The notes: a model not told the origin generated them from the sequence alone. Positions 18,112 to 27,376 are shown, counted from the first letter of the stretch. The stretch: 64,000 nt of DNA from an uncultured Tenacibaculum sp. (GCA_947492185.1 CANLMR010000001.1:558001-622000), one strand, 5' to 3'. Numbers and translations are program-made.

Positions 18112-18993
18112 TTCCGAAGTTATATTCACCCAATTTACTTTCCAATTATTGTTTTCTGCCGTTGTAAAAAACAGATGTTTTTCATCAGGTGTTATGTATG
18201 GATTTCCTTGTCCAAACGTATTGATTTGACTATTTAATTTTTGTGGTTGTTTCCACAAATTATTTTCGTCTTTATAACTAATCATTAAATCCAATTGAGA
18301 ACCCACAGTAGCAAAAACTAAATAATCTTCGCTAGGTGCGATAATTGGTGTGCATTTAGAAAGGTTTGAAATGGTAGGAAATGAAAGTTTTTCAGCATTT
18401 TGAAATTCATCATTTACTTTTTTTGAACGATAGATTTCCATTTCACTATAATCCAAATTACTAGAATGAAAATAAAGCGTTCCAGAGTTTGTTATTGTTG
18501 GATGAGAAACTAATTTATCTCTCAAGTTTGGGACATCAACAAAAACTGGAACACTCCATTTATTATCTATTTTATCAGCTTTCCAAATATGCCAAGTTTT
18601 AGAAACATCATTTCTGTTAACTGGACGTGTAGAACTAAAATATACTGTTTTACCATCTGAAGAAAAGCTCATTCCATGGTCGTTGTATTGACTATTAAAA
18701 AAAGCTTTCTCTGGTTGAGACCAAGCATTTTTGAAATACTTAATCACATAAACATCAAAATTTTCAAAATTTTGATCAGATATAGTATAGTAATACGCTT
18801 TTGAATCAGGACTGAAAATTCCTTTATGTACAATCTTGTTTTCAGGAATACTAACCAAGGTAAATTCCATCGGAATATCTTTAGGAATTTTATCAACTAA
18901 ATCCTCAATTTTACTTGTTTCTATTTTGTTAGTACAACTATAACACACAAGAATAAGTAAAAAGATAGTTTTAAATTTTATGAATTCAGTCAC
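18082..18993 (-). CDS. PD40/TolB-like beta-propeller lipoprotein
   Basis: 303 residues. The N-terminus has a lipoprotein signal with Cys17 or Cys20 (CYSCTNK). The body has repeated PD40-type blades such as FSPDSKAYYYTIS, FSSDGKTVYFSSTRP, IAPSEDYLVFAT and ITPDEKHLFFTT, which form a beta-propeller used for protein or peptidoglycan contacts. No enzymatic motif is seen. It follows the S46 peptidase gene by 12 bp and is likely in its operon. The last 30 bases, including the stop, overlap the 3' end of the opposite BamA-like gene. Confidence 0.7.
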   Translation of the reverse strand: MTEFIKFKTIFLLILVCYSCTNKIETSKIEDLVDKIPKDIPMEFTLVSIPENKIVHKGIFSPDSKAYYYTISDQNFENFDVYVIKYFKNAWSQPEKAFFNSQYNDHGMSFSSDGKTVYFSSTRPVNRNDVSKTWHIWKADKIDNKWSVPVFVDVPNLRDKLVSHPTITNSGTLYFHSSNLDYSEMEIYRSKKVNDEFQNAEKLSFPTISNLSKCTPIIAPSEDYLVFATVGSQLDLMISYKDENNLWKQPQKLNSQINTFGQGNPYITPDEKHLFFTTAENNNWKVNWVNITSELKILSNTKN

Positions 18994-19005
18994 AATAATT
19001 TGTAC

Positions 19006-21096
19006 TTACTTTTTCTTTGGATGAACCAATTTCATTTCATCAATTAAATGTTTTGCTCCTGCATATTTATCAATAATAAATAGTACATATCGAAGATCAA
19101 CCATAATGTTTCTACAAATTTCTGGATCGTAGTTCATATCACTCATAGTTCCTTCCCAAACACGATCGAAATTTAATCCAACTAAGTTACCATTGGCGTC
19201 AATTGCTGGACTTCCTGAGTTTCCTCCAGTGGTGTGATTTGTACCTAAGAAACATACTGGAACTTTTCCGTTTTTATCAGCGTATTGTCCGTAATCTTTA
19301 GCTTTATATAAATCTCTTAGTTTTTGTGGAACATCAAATTCATAGTCACCAGGAACGTATTTTTCGATAACACCATCTAAATAACTTACCGGATTGTAAT
19401 ACACAGCATCCCTTGGAGAATATCCACGAACTTGACCATAAGTAACACGAAGCGTACTGTTAGCATCTGGGAAATAACGCGCTTTTGGTAAGGCTTCCAT
19501 TAACGCTTTCATGTATTGTTTTTGTAATGTAACAATTGGCTGATTTTTTTGTTGGAACTCCGGATTAATTTGAGTGTAAAACTCTTGAATCATTGGTTTT
19601 GCATATGCATATGCAGCATCATCGTTAAGTTTTTTAACAACTTCTTTTGGAGATCCTTCTAATAACTGTAACGCTTTTTCTAAATCGGTAAAACTTGACG
19701 ATTCATAAATAGCAGCATCAAAGTTTTTATTGTACAAAGGCATAACATTTTTAAACACACCTTTATCTACATTAACATCATAGTTTTTATGAATTCCTTT
19801 TAATCTTCCCGTTAAAGAAGTTTTTACTTTTTCATAAAGTTCAGGTCTGTTTTTTGCTACCATTTCTAGTTCGTATGATCTAAATGCCATCTGCATTAAT
19901 TCATTAGTAACTAAAAACACTTCGATAAAGTTTCTTCGTTTTATGTTGATGCTTGAAAAATCTTTATACAGCTTTTCGAATTCTGGTAAGATGTTTCCAT
20001 ATTTTCCTTCAAGACCTTTTTCTTTTAATGCTTTTTTAAAGATTTCTTCAAATTCAATACGCTGTTGAATGGCATTACTTTTTTGAATACCTAAATTTTC
20101 ACCAATCCATTTTTTCCAAGCATTTGCAATTCTTGCCTGTTTAGATGCATATTTAATTCTAACAGCATCACTAGCTTTCATTTGAGCATCAATCTCTTTT
20201 AATGCTGCTTCTCTAATAGCAATATTACTTGGATTGAATTCTTGCGTAATATGTTTAATAGCTGTTGCTGGTAAATATTCATTTGTTCTTCCAGGGAAAC
20301 CAAAAACCATAGTAAAATCTCCTTCTTCAACACCATCTAAAGAAACTGGTAAAAAGTGCTTTGGTTTGTATGGAACATTATCTTTGTTATACTTAGCAGG
20401 ACGATTGTTTTTGTCTGCGTAGATTCTAAATAAAGAAAAATCTCCTGTATGACGTGGGAAAACCCAGTTATCAGTATCACTACCGAACTTACCAATACTA
20501 CTTGGCGGAGCACCAACTAAACGAATATCTTCAAAACGTTCAGTTACAAATGAAAAATATTGATTTCCTTTATAAAACGGACTTACCTTAACCAATTGCC
20601 AATCTTCTTTTTTAGTTGACTTTTTAATAGCATTAATGTTCTTATCAATTGCAGATTGCTTTTCGCGTTCAGACATCGCATCAGTAACTCCTGCTAAAGC
20701 TTTTGTAGTAACATCTTCAATTCTTACGATAAATTCAACAAATAAATTATTATTTGGTAATTCTTCGGCCAAATTCATTGCCCAGAATCCATTTTTTAAA
20801 TAATCGTTTTCTAAAGATGAATGAGATTGGATTTGTCCAAATCCACAGTGATGATTAGTTAATATTAACCCTTTTGACGAGATTACTTCACTAGTACAAC
20901 CTCCGTTAAAATGACCAATTGCATCTTTTAAGCTAGAATTATTTACATCATAAATATCTTTTGCTGAAAGCTTACTTCCTAAAGATTTCATTTCTTGTTC
21001 ATTCATACCTTCTAACAAAGAAGGAATCCACATCCCACCTTGTTGTGCAGTAACTTGAATAAAAAGAAATAGGAATAAAAATTTTATATATCTCAT
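19006..21096 (-). CDS. S46 dipeptidyl-peptidase, DPP11-type
   Basis: About 696 residues from the chosen Met at 21096, which gives a normal signal peptide ending VTAQ just before QGGMWIPSLL; the upstream Met at 21144 would add 16 residues without a signal character. S46 peptidases are periplasmic chymotrypsin-fold serine enzymes that remove dipeptides from peptide N-termini. Visible are the His region LTNHHCGFGQ and the Ser motif TGGNSGSPAID. Just after comes LNFDRVWEG; an Arg at this position is known to mark the acidic-specific (Asp/Glu at P1) DPP11 group, where DPP7 has Gly. Feeds amino acid use from proteins. Confidence 0.82.
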   Translation of the reverse strand: MRYIKFLFLFLFIQVTAQQGGMWIPSLLEGMNEQEMKSLGSKLSAKDIYDVNNSSLKDAIGHFNGGCTSEVISSKGLILTNHHCGFGQIQSHSSLENDYLKNGFWAMNLAEELPNNNLFVEFIVRIEDVTTKALAGVTDAMSEREKQSAIDKNINAIKKSTKKEDWQLVKVSPFYKGNQYFSFVTERFEDIRLVGAPPSSIGKFGSDTDNWVFPRHTGDFSLFRIYADKNNRPAKYNKDNVPYKPKHFLPVSLDGVEEGDFTMVFGFPGRTNEYLPATAIKHITQEFNPSNIAIREAALKEIDAQMKASDAVRIKYASKQARIANAWKKWIGENLGIQKSNAIQQRIEFEEIFKKALKEKGLEGKYGNILPEFEKLYKDFSSINIKRRNFIEVFLVTNELMQMAFRSYELEMVAKNRPELYEKVKTSLTGRLKGIHKNYDVNVDKGVFKNVMPLYNKNFDAAIYESSSFTDLEKALQLLEGSPKEVVKKLNDDAAYAYAKPMIQEFYTQINPEFQQKNQPIVTLQKQYMKALMEALPKARYFPDANSTLRVTYGQVRGYSPRDAVYYNPVSYLDGVIEKYVPGDYEFDVPQKLRDLYKAKDYGQYADKNGKVPVCFLGTNHTTGGNSGSPAIDANGNLVGLNFDRVWEGTMSDMNYDPEICRNIMVDLRYVLFIIDKYAGAKHLIDEMKLVHPKKK

Positions 21097-21468
21097 CTGT
21101 TTGAAAATTTTTGATTTCTGAATGTTCAAAAAACTTGAATACATTACTCATAAGTTTATCACTTAAGTTTTTGTATTCGTGAATCTTTGATTTCAGTAAC
21201 TCATATTAATTTTAATCATTTCTTTCTATGAATTTAAAATGAAGAAAATTAATACTCGTTTCATCTGATTTATTTGTTTATCCGATAAAGATACAAATAG
21301 CCAGATTATTTTTAGTGATGATCGATATATCATGTAATGTTAACCTGAATTTATTTCAGGTTCTAATTATGGAGAATAGTTTAGTAGTATGAGATTCCGA
21401 ATTATCCCGAGGCTTCGGGACGGAATGACGTTAAAAATTAGATTTCTAATTTGAGATAAATATTCAGG
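21097..21468. other. Intergenic region, no gene
   Basis: 372 bases between two - strand genes. It holds two hairpins: an 8-bp stem at 21342-21362 without a T-run, and an interrupted palindrome at 21394-21426 listed separately. No promoter matching TTTG-N19-TAnnTTTG was found for the peptidase gene, and no ORF of note. Confidence 0.6.
21394..21426. repeat. REP-like interrupted palindrome
   Basis: ATTCCG at 21394-21399 pairs with CGGAAT at 21421-21426, and an inner arm TCCCGA (21405-21410) pairs with TCGGGA (21415-21420) around a 4-base loop. It is GC-richer than its surroundings. Only one copy is in the window. The form resembles short dispersed palindromes common between genes in Flavobacteriia, but repetition cannot be shown here. 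Confidence 0.4.
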
Positions 21469-22353
21469 CTATTTTTTATTAAGAGGATATAATTCCTGAC
21501 TAATAAAGTCTTTAGGGAACTTTTCATCACCTTCAAAACCAATTTCAATATCTCTTCCTGAATAAGGAATGTAATTTGTTTTGAATAGGTAATCCCATAA
21601 ACTTAAGGTAATTCCGAAATTAACACCATTTTTTCTGTCTTCTGGAAGTTCTTTAGCATGATGCCAAATATGCATTTTCGGATTGTTTAAAATGTACTTT
21701 AAAAATCCGTAATCCCAATTAATATTTGCGTGATTTAAATGTCCGATGGTAATATTAAAGAAGTGGACAATAGCAACATCTTGAGCTGTAAACCCACCCA
21801 TAATTGCTAATGGAATATATTTCATTGATTTATATACCACAGGTTCCATCCAATGATAACGGAGATGTGCTGCAAATCCCATTTGTTTTACAGAATGGTG
21901 TACTTTATGAAAGTTCCATAAAAACTCATACTTATGTAAAAGTGTGTGAGTATACCATTGCACAAAATCTATAATTATAAAAAACATAAAAATTCGTAAC
22001 CAATACGGAAATGAATTAATATCGAATAACTGGAAGCTAGAAATAGATAATCCTACAAAGCCCAAAATATCATTAAAAATTTGCGCAGCAGTATTAGATA
22101 AAGCGATTAAAACGATGAGGTTTAAAAGGAAAAAGTTGAAGAACATATAAAAGGTATCTAACCAAAAATCTTTTCTGAAAACTGGTTGATTTTTACGCCA
22201 AGGAAATATAATTTCCAATGCCCAAACAATAAGTGAAATTATGATTAATCCATAAAAATAGTTCTCCCAATTCAATTCAAAAAGAACGGATTGTTTAATG
22301 TAATTCCAATAATCAGAATACGATTTAGATATAAGATCTAAGTACTTTTGCAT
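21469..22353 (-). CDS. Sterol desaturase / fatty acid hydroxylase family protein
   Basis: About 294 residues from Met at 22353; the Met at 22428 would add a 25-residue extension that looks untypical, so the later start is preferred. Four or more membrane segments and the di-iron histidine motifs HTLLH, HKVHH and HHAKE are visible, the signature of the superfamily that hydroxylates or desaturates sterols, fatty acids or sphingoid lipids in the membrane. Substrate unknown; in Bacteroidota lipid or alkylglycerol hydroxylation are candidates. It is not tightly linked to its neighbours. Confidence 0.82.
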   Translation of the reverse strand: MQKYLDLISKSYSDYWNYIKQSVLFELNWENYFYGLIIISLIVWALEIIFPWRKNQPVFRKDFWLDTFYMFFNFFLLNLIVLIALSNTAAQIFNDILGFVGLSISSFQLFDINSFPYWLRIFMFFIIIDFVQWYTHTLLHKYEFLWNFHKVHHSVKQMGFAAHLRYHWMEPVVYKSMKYIPLAIMGGFTAQDVAIVHFFNITIGHLNHANINWDYGFLKYILNNPKMHIWHHAKELPEDRKNGVNFGITLSLWDYLFKTNYIPYSGRDIEIGFEGDEKFPKDFISQELYPLNKK

Positions 22354-22481
22354 GGTACTAAGATACTGCTTTGATTGCAGAGAATTCAAGAGAAGGTAAT
22401 AGCTTTTTATTATAGCATTATTAAACAAATAAACGCCCTAAGTATAAACTTAAGACGTTTTAAAAATTAAGATGTTGATTT

Positions 22482-23306
22482 TTATGGATTCCAAACACCT
22501 GTTTTTGCAGTTTCTACAGCATATTCTGTAAATGTTCTGGCTTTTCTTCCTAGAACTTTTTCAATATCTGTTGAAATAAGTTGATTGTTAGGATTGGTCA
22601 ATACATTACTAAACAAGTATTCAATTAACCAGACCACATCTTCAGGTAAGTACATTTTTCGCATTCCTTCAATGTATTGTTGCAAGGTTACTTCATGGAA
22701 GTTGAATTTTCTGTCAGTAGCAAGTCCAATTGTAGATACTACATCTTTAAATGTGATTAATTCAGGACCTGTAACTTCAACAATTTCTCCATTGTAATTG
22801 TTATTCATTAAAACTTCAGATGCAACTTCGGCAATATCATTAGCATCTACAAATGGAATTAAAATATCTGACATTGGTAAAGCAACATCTCCAGAAAGAA
22901 TTGAATCTAAAAAGAAACTTTCACTCCAATTTTGATTGAACCAAGAAGCTCTAACAATAGTGTAGTTTAAACCTGAATTCGCAACAATTTCTTCGCATGC
23001 TTCCGCTTCTGCTTCTCCTTTTCCAGATAATAATACCATCTTTTTTACGCCTAATTCTTTTGCTAAATAGGTTAAACTTTTAACAGCTTCCTTAGCTCCA
23101 GGAACAGCCAAATCAGGATAGTATGTAACATACATTCTTTCGATTCCTTCCAAGGTTTTTTCCCAAGTACTTTTATCATTCCAATCGAAACCTGTTGTTG
23201 CGCTTCTTGCACCAATCCTTGGTTCAATTCCTTTGTTTTTTAATTGTTCTACTACTCGGCGACCGGTCTTACCAGTTCCTCCGATAACTAAAATATTTGT
23301 GTTCAT
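22482..23306 (-). CDS. NmrA-like NAD(P)-binding SDR protein
   Basis: 274 residues with the N-terminal dinucleotide motif GGTGKTGR at residues 9-16 and the atypical SDR/NmrA plan (VLLSGKGEAE, YTIVRASWFNQNW). Such proteins are NAD(P)H-binding reductases, quinone reductases or redox sensors; the exact reaction is unknown. It is the last gene of a three-gene operon (membrane protein, DUF1772, NmrA-like) that follows an AraC gene with a direct-repeat operator between them. Regulation by that AraC protein is inferred from the operator. Confidence 0.78.
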   Translation of the reverse strand: MNTNILVIGGTGKTGRRVVEQLKNKGIEPRIGARSATTGFDWNDKSTWEKTLEGIERMYVTYYPDLAVPGAKEAVKSLTYLAKELGVKKMVLLSGKGEAEAEACEEIVANSGLNYTIVRASWFNQNWSESFFLDSILSGDVALPMSDILIPFVDANDIAEVASEVLMNNNYNGEIVEVTGPELITFKDVVSTIGLATDRKFNFHEVTLQQYIEGMRKMYLPEDVVWLIEYLFSNVLTNPNNQLISTDIEKVLGRKARTFTEYAVETAKTGVWNP

Positions 23307-23320
23307 AATTGTTTTATGGA

Positions 23321-23800
23321 TTATTTTTTAATAAAAATTGAGATGAGTAAGAGTAGGAATGAAAACAAACCAGCTAAGGTTCGAATAGTGTGAAATCCAT
23401 TCCAGTATCTTTCATAATAGGTTCTGAAACTTTTCAGTTCAGAAAGGTTTAATTCTTTAAGATTAAGAGCGTCTAACTCATTGTTTAAAGGAACATTTCC
23501 AAAAGCTGTAAATCCGAAAGTTCCAACGGCGTATATAAGCATCGCAGATAATACTAACCAGAATGTAGGTTTATGATTAAACTGAGTTATGGTACTTATT
23601 ACTAAGAAAACTAGGCTTCCAAAGAATACAACAAAAAACACAGGGTTTAGTATTTCCTTATTGATGCTTTGCATGGTTTCTAAGTAGGTGATATCTGTGA
23701 TTTTTTTAGTTCCTGGAATAACTGAAACTGACCATGCGAAAAAGATTCCTGCAGACAATGCAGTTAATACAACAGTTACAAAAAAGATGATAGTTTTCAT
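23321..23800 (-). CDS. DUF1772 / anthrone oxygenase-family membrane protein
   Basis: 159 residues, four membrane segments. The start (TALSAGIFFAWSVSVIPG), the middle NVPLNNELD and the YYERYWNGFHTIRT segment are the conserved blocks of DUF1772. Some family members are called anthrone oxygenases in fungal polyketide pathways, but for bacterial ones the activity is untested. The start overlaps the stop of the upstream gene by 4 bp (ATGA), so translation is coupled; the NmrA-like gene follows 14 bp later. Confidence 0.78.
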   Translation of the reverse strand: MKTIIFFVTVVLTALSAGIFFAWSVSVIPGTKKITDITYLETMQSINKEILNPVFFVVFFGSLVFLVISTITQFNHKPTFWLVLSAMLIYAVGTFGFTAFGNVPLNNELDALNLKELNLSELKSFRTYYERYWNGFHTIRTLAGLFSFLLLLISIFIKK

Positions 23801-24189
23801 GCTCGTTGTTTTTTAATGAAATAGTTGCCAGAGTACGTTGTGATGAAGTAGAATTCTACCATGATGATGTAAAACATAGGGTCATTAAAGAATTCAGCAT
23901 AACTTCCACCTGCAGGAATAATAAACATAGGAACAGTGATGATCATATCTAAGGCAGCGGCTGTTCCCATAAAAATGAAGGCCAAGTTTGATGGAGTAAT
24001 ACTTCCTTTTTTATAGTAGACGAAAGTTCCCAAACAAACTGATGGAATAATACCAAGAGTCAGAGTAATGTTAGCTTGTACATCTGGATTACTCAAAACA
24101 GAAAACGAATAGGAAAGGAGAAAAGAGGTAACGCCTAATATCCAAACCATTATAGCGGAAAGAATTGCTCTTGTTTTATTGTGAATCAT
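23797..24189 (-). CDS. Four-helix membrane protein, DUF5367-like
   Basis: 130 residues with four hydrophobic segments and short loops. The overall pattern resembles small proteins filed as DUF5367, but I am not certain of the family. No catalytic motif is visible. It is the first gene of the operon behind the AraC direct repeats. A -7-like TAGTTTTG box lies at 24213-24220 with the repeats in place of a -33 element. Confidence 0.6.
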   Translation of the reverse strand: MIHNKTRAILSAIMVWILGVTSFLLSYSFSVLSNPDVQANITLTLGIIPSVCLGTFVYYKKGSITPSNLAFIFMGTAAALDMIITVPMFIIPAGGSYAEFFNDPMFYIIMVEFYFITTYSGNYFIKKQRA

Positions 24190-24212
24190 AATTTTACTTT
24201 TTAATTATGACA

Positions 24213-24220
24213 CAAAACTA
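24213..24220 (-). promoter_or_regulatory. -7 box of the AraC-controlled operon
   Basis: On the - strand the sequence reads TAGTTTTG, a full match to TAnnTTTG. No TTTG lies 19-21 bases upstream; instead the direct repeat ends 21 bases upstream, as expected for an activator-dependent promoter. Confidence 0.45.
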
Positions 24221-24241
24221 TAGTGACCGTAAAACAGTTAC

Positions 24242-24276
24242 TTATTCGAAAAGAACAATGATTTATTCGAAAAGAA
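24242..24276 (-). promoter_or_regulatory. Direct-repeat operator for the neighbouring AraC-family regulator
   Basis: The 14-mer TTATTCGAAAAGAA occurs twice without mismatch, at 24242-24255 and 24263-24276, with a centre-to-centre distance of exactly 21 bp, that is two helical turns. AraC-family proteins typically bind such direct repeats beside the promoter. The array lies 3 bp after the araC-type stop and immediately upstream of the operon's -7 box. Confidence 0.65.
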
Positions 24277-24278
24277 TT

Positions 24279-25133
24279 TTATACTTGACTTGGTCTGTAA
24301 CCAAACTTTTTTTCAAAGGCATTTGAGAAAGAACCTAAACTATCATAACCAACTGCCCAAGCAGCTTCTTGAATAGTTTTTTGTTCTTTCTTAATAAGAG
24401 AATAAGCTTTTTTTAATCGCTCATTTTGAAGGTATTTAAAAACAGGAACTCCAAATTGTGCTTTGAATTCTTTTTTAAGTTTATTGGTATTAGTTCCAAT
24501 TTTCTGAGCGAGTTCTGTCAGTGAAGGAGGATTTTCTAAATCTGCAAGTAATATTTCCTGAGCGAGATTTATTTTATCCAATTGAGAGGTTTCAATTATC
24601 GTAGGTTTTTGACTTGCAAGTTGTCCAAAATAATGAGATAATAGAGCACTCATATGACTCTTATAAAACATCATTTTAATTCCGCCTTCATAAGAATTGT
24701 TGAAGAACTGCTCTACCAAAACAAACATTTCTGGAGTCATTTTAAAAACGGGACCTTCAACATAGTGATCTTTTGGATGTACCAATTGTGATAAAAACTG
24801 TTCTAAGAATTCTCCTTCACCATTCGGAAGTTTATCTAGGTTTCTAACAGTAGTAGCAATTACCAAGCATTGTAAAGGTTTTTCGTTAGAAACGTGATGT
24901 TCAAAAGCAACTTTTTCGTCTGCATAGAAAGACAGAATCATTCCTTTAGTTTGTTGAAATTCTTTTGTCTTTCCATCGTATTTTACTTTCAATCCAACAT
25001 CACCAGAACCGTAAAAGGCAATAGCAATAACAGGCTCGTCGAAATAACAGGTATCGACGAGATTTGTACTATCAGTAGTTGCTTCTTCTAATAGAATTGT
25101 ACAATCGTTTATGTCTATAATTTCACGATTCAT
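24279..25133 (-). CDS. AraC-family transcriptional regulator
   Basis: 284 residues. The C-terminal 95 residues hold the double helix-turn-helix of AraC/XylS proteins (LTELAQKIGTNTNKLKKEFK and the second helix pair ending AFEKKFGYRPSQV). The N-terminal 180 residues are a probable sensing domain without a motif I recognise. The next operon on the same strand starts 89 bp downstream, and a perfect direct repeat in that gap is the likely binding site, so this is probably a local activator. Effector unknown; the controlled genes encode membrane and NAD(P)-binding proteins. Confidence 0.88.
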   Translation of the reverse strand: MNREIIDINDCTILLEEATTDSTNLVDTCYFDEPVIAIAFYGSGDVGLKVKYDGKTKEFQQTKGMILSFYADEKVAFEHHVSNEKPLQCLVIATTVRNLDKLPNGEGEFLEQFLSQLVHPKDHYVEGPVFKMTPEMFVLVEQFFNNSYEGGIKMMFYKSHMSALLSHYFGQLASQKPTIIETSQLDKINLAQEILLADLENPPSLTELAQKIGTNTNKLKKEFKAQFGVPVFKYLQNERLKKAYSLIKKEQKTIQEAAWAVGYDSLGSFSNAFEKKFGYRPSQV

Positions 25134-25183
25134 TTTGAAGTTTCAAATAAATAAAATCTTAAGAGTGTTTAAGGTACTAATTT

Positions 25184-26686
25184 TTAAAATAAATCCAAGG
25201 AATCCATATACCCATTAGTAATTTTAGAAACTTCTCCAGAGCGTTTACCATACCATATCCAATGATCTGCATTTTTGATGGTATGCAATTCTATGGAATT
25301 TCCAAGCTTTTTCATTTCAGTGTAAAAATACTCAGCAGTTTTATAGAGACAGTTTAGATCTTTTTCTCCATGAATTAGAAGTATTTTACTGTCTGTTTTT
25401 TGTATCAGGTGGTTTGGAGATATTTCTTTTACAATATTTTTATCCTTTTCTTTTTCAGTAATCCAATAATTAGATCTAGTTGTTAAATCATACACGCCAG
25501 AATTAACTATTATAATATTTGGTTTTGCGTTAATTTCGAGATTATCTGTGTTTTCATTCCAACCATTAACAAGAGTGGTAGTAAGTGATAAATGACCACC
25601 GGCTGAATTGCCAGTTGCAATTATTTTATTAGAATCAATATTATATTTTCTTGCATTTTGTCTAATCCATCGGATGGCAGATTTCGCATCTTTTACACTC
25701 TCAAAAGGATAAGTTCCGTGTTTTCCTTTTATTCGATATTCAACAACACCAACTACAAAACCTTGTTTAGCATATGTTTTAGCAGTGCTAAAAAACCAAT
25801 CTGGTTTTCCTTCTGACCAACTTCCTCCATGAAATTGAACGATAGTGGGGCGTTTTCCTTTAAACGTTTTATTATCTGGAAGAAAAAGATGCATGTCTAA
25901 CTTAAAATCATCAATTTCCTTATAAGTTTCTATGATATGATCAGCTCTTTCTTTTTTATGAGAAGTGTATATATTCTTTATACTTTCAAGATATTTTTCA
26001 TTTTTACAATTCTTAATAAAGTTAGCATAAATTTCACCTGTGTTTTTTATCCCTAAATTATCAATATGGTCATAAAGATATTTGTGTTTCCAAAAGTCGT
26101 TTGTTACTTGGTTTGTAAATAAGTCATTAATTACTTTGAAATTTGCAGTGAGTTGTTGGTTATCTATTGTTTTTAAAAAACCTTGTTGCAGGTATTGTTT
26201 TGATTTTATATTAATTAAAGAAATTATGTAGTCTTTTAAATCTCTAGATTCTATCAATTTTTCATTGTTTAAATACTTAATGTTTTGAGCTAATCTGTTT
26301 TCATTTTTTTGACTTAAAATGACTTTTTGACCAGTAAACAGATTATGTAGTTCCGGGTATTCTAAAATCAATTTGCTAAACGCTAAATGTATTCCTGCTA
26401 TTTCATTTTCAATTGTAGATTTATCAAGTTTATTTTTAAATTTTTTAAGATGATTTGTAAAAATTGTTTCTAATGAATCTATCTGTTTTGTATAATCAAT
26501 TTGATTTTTACTGTTTAGAATATATGTATTATTCTGAATGTATTTCCAAATTGGAGTTCCAAATTCTTTTTGTTCTGAGAGATATATGACTTTGTTTTTT
26601 TCATAATCAATATCATTAATTCTTTTACAACTAGAGATAAAAGTTAGTATTTGAATACATAGAAACAGAATTTGTTTTTTTAACAT
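25184..26686 (-). CDS. Alpha/beta hydrolase lipoprotein (BD-FAE/HSL-like esterase)
   Basis: 500 residues. Lipoprotein signal ending ISSC. An N-terminal region of about 250 residues is mostly alpha-helical and of no known family to me. The C-terminal half is an alpha/beta hydrolase: oxyanion motif HGGSW, nucleophile motif GNSAGG and a final His in NADHWIW. The HGG plus GxSAGG pattern is that of carbohydrate-ester or small-ester hydrolases. The helical N-terminal module is unusual for this family. The gene follows the XRE-type regulator by 11 bp, so the regulator probably controls it. Confidence 0.78.
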   Translation of the reverse strand: MLKKQILFLCIQILTFISSCKRINDIDYEKNKVIYLSEQKEFGTPIWKYIQNNTYILNSKNQIDYTKQIDSLETIFTNHLKKFKNKLDKSTIENEIAGIHLAFSKLILEYPELHNLFTGQKVILSQKNENRLAQNIKYLNNEKLIESRDLKDYIISLINIKSKQYLQQGFLKTIDNQQLTANFKVINDLFTNQVTNDFWKHKYLYDHIDNLGIKNTGEIYANFIKNCKNEKYLESIKNIYTSHKKERADHIIETYKEIDDFKLDMHLFLPDNKTFKGKRPTIVQFHGGSWSEGKPDWFFSTAKTYAKQGFVVGVVEYRIKGKHGTYPFESVKDAKSAIRWIRQNARKYNIDSNKIIATGNSAGGHLSLTTTLVNGWNENTDNLEINAKPNIIIVNSGVYDLTTRSNYWITEKEKDKNIVKEISPNHLIQKTDSKILLIHGEKDLNCLYKTAEYFYTEMKKLGNSIELHTIKNADHWIWYGKRSGEVSKITNGYMDSLDLF

Positions 26687-26697
26687 ATAACAAGTGT

Positions 26698-27360
26698 TTA
26701 TTTATCACGAAACATATCATTAACTATTAACCATTTATCATTGATCAAATTCCATTCAATAACTCCAATTTGTGTTTTAGTTTTTCCATTGAATTTATAT
26801 AAACTCTCATATTTTTCTATAGCAATTTTCTCACTTACATTGATAGAAATAGTATTGTATTCGATCCATTTAAAGTCATCATTCATAAGTCTGTTAAACT
26901 GATGACGAATTTGAATTTTACCACATTTAGAATTTAAAATACAAGCATTATCATCATATAAAGTCATTACAGAATCTATTTGTTTATAATCTACCCAATT
27001 TTTTAATTTTTTTTGATTTTGAATAATTGTATTCTTGGTTTGAGTAATAAACTTGTTGTTATTTTTAGGTAAAAAATTGACTAAAATTAAAGTCACGGAA
27101 ACTAATGTGAGTATTAAGAGTAATAAATTCTTAATAGAGCCATTCTTTTTTGTTATTATTTTCTTTTCTTCAACTATATAATCATACTCTAAGTTTTTAA
27201 AAATTACTTTAAGCGTATAGCTTCTAGGTGTAACTTCTGTAGCTTCTATTCGTTGAATAGTTCGTAAACTTAAATTACATTGTTCTGCTAGTTCTGTTTG
27301 CGTTAATCCTTTTTTGAATCTTAGTTCTGCAACCTTTTTACCTAATTGTGGTTGTTTCAT
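26698..27360 (-). CDS. XRE-family regulator with membrane helix and NTF2-like domain
   Basis: 220 residues. Residues about 5-65 form an XRE helix-turn-helix (KGLTQTELAEQCNLSLRTIQRIE). A hydrophobic segment follows at about 76-96 (NLLLLILTLVSVTLILV), then an NTF2/SnoaL-like domain at about 110-220 (VMTLYDDNACILNSKCGKIQIR and a final VNDMFRDK). The arrangement puts DNA-binding in the cytoplasm and the NTF2-like pocket outside, a one-component sensor layout. It precedes the alpha/beta hydrolase lipoprotein by 11 bp. A 7-bp inverted repeat upstream may be its own operator. Confidence 0.72.
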   Translation of the reverse strand: MKQPQLGKKVAELRFKKGLTQTELAEQCNLSLRTIQRIEATEVTPRSYTLKVIFKNLEYDYIVEEKKIITKKNGSIKNLLLLILTLVSVTLILVNFLPKNNNKFITQTKNTIIQNQKKLKNWVDYKQIDSVMTLYDDNACILNSKCGKIQIRHQFNRLMNDDFKWIEYNTISINVSEKIAIEKYESLYKFNGKTKTQIGVIEWNLINDKWLIVNDMFRDK

Positions 27361-27376
27361 TTTTTTAAATTGATTA

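Noticed and set aside
21342..21362. 8-bp hairpin as terminator of the sterol-desaturase-like gene
   Set aside because: No T-run follows on the - strand; kept only as a note for the intergenic region.
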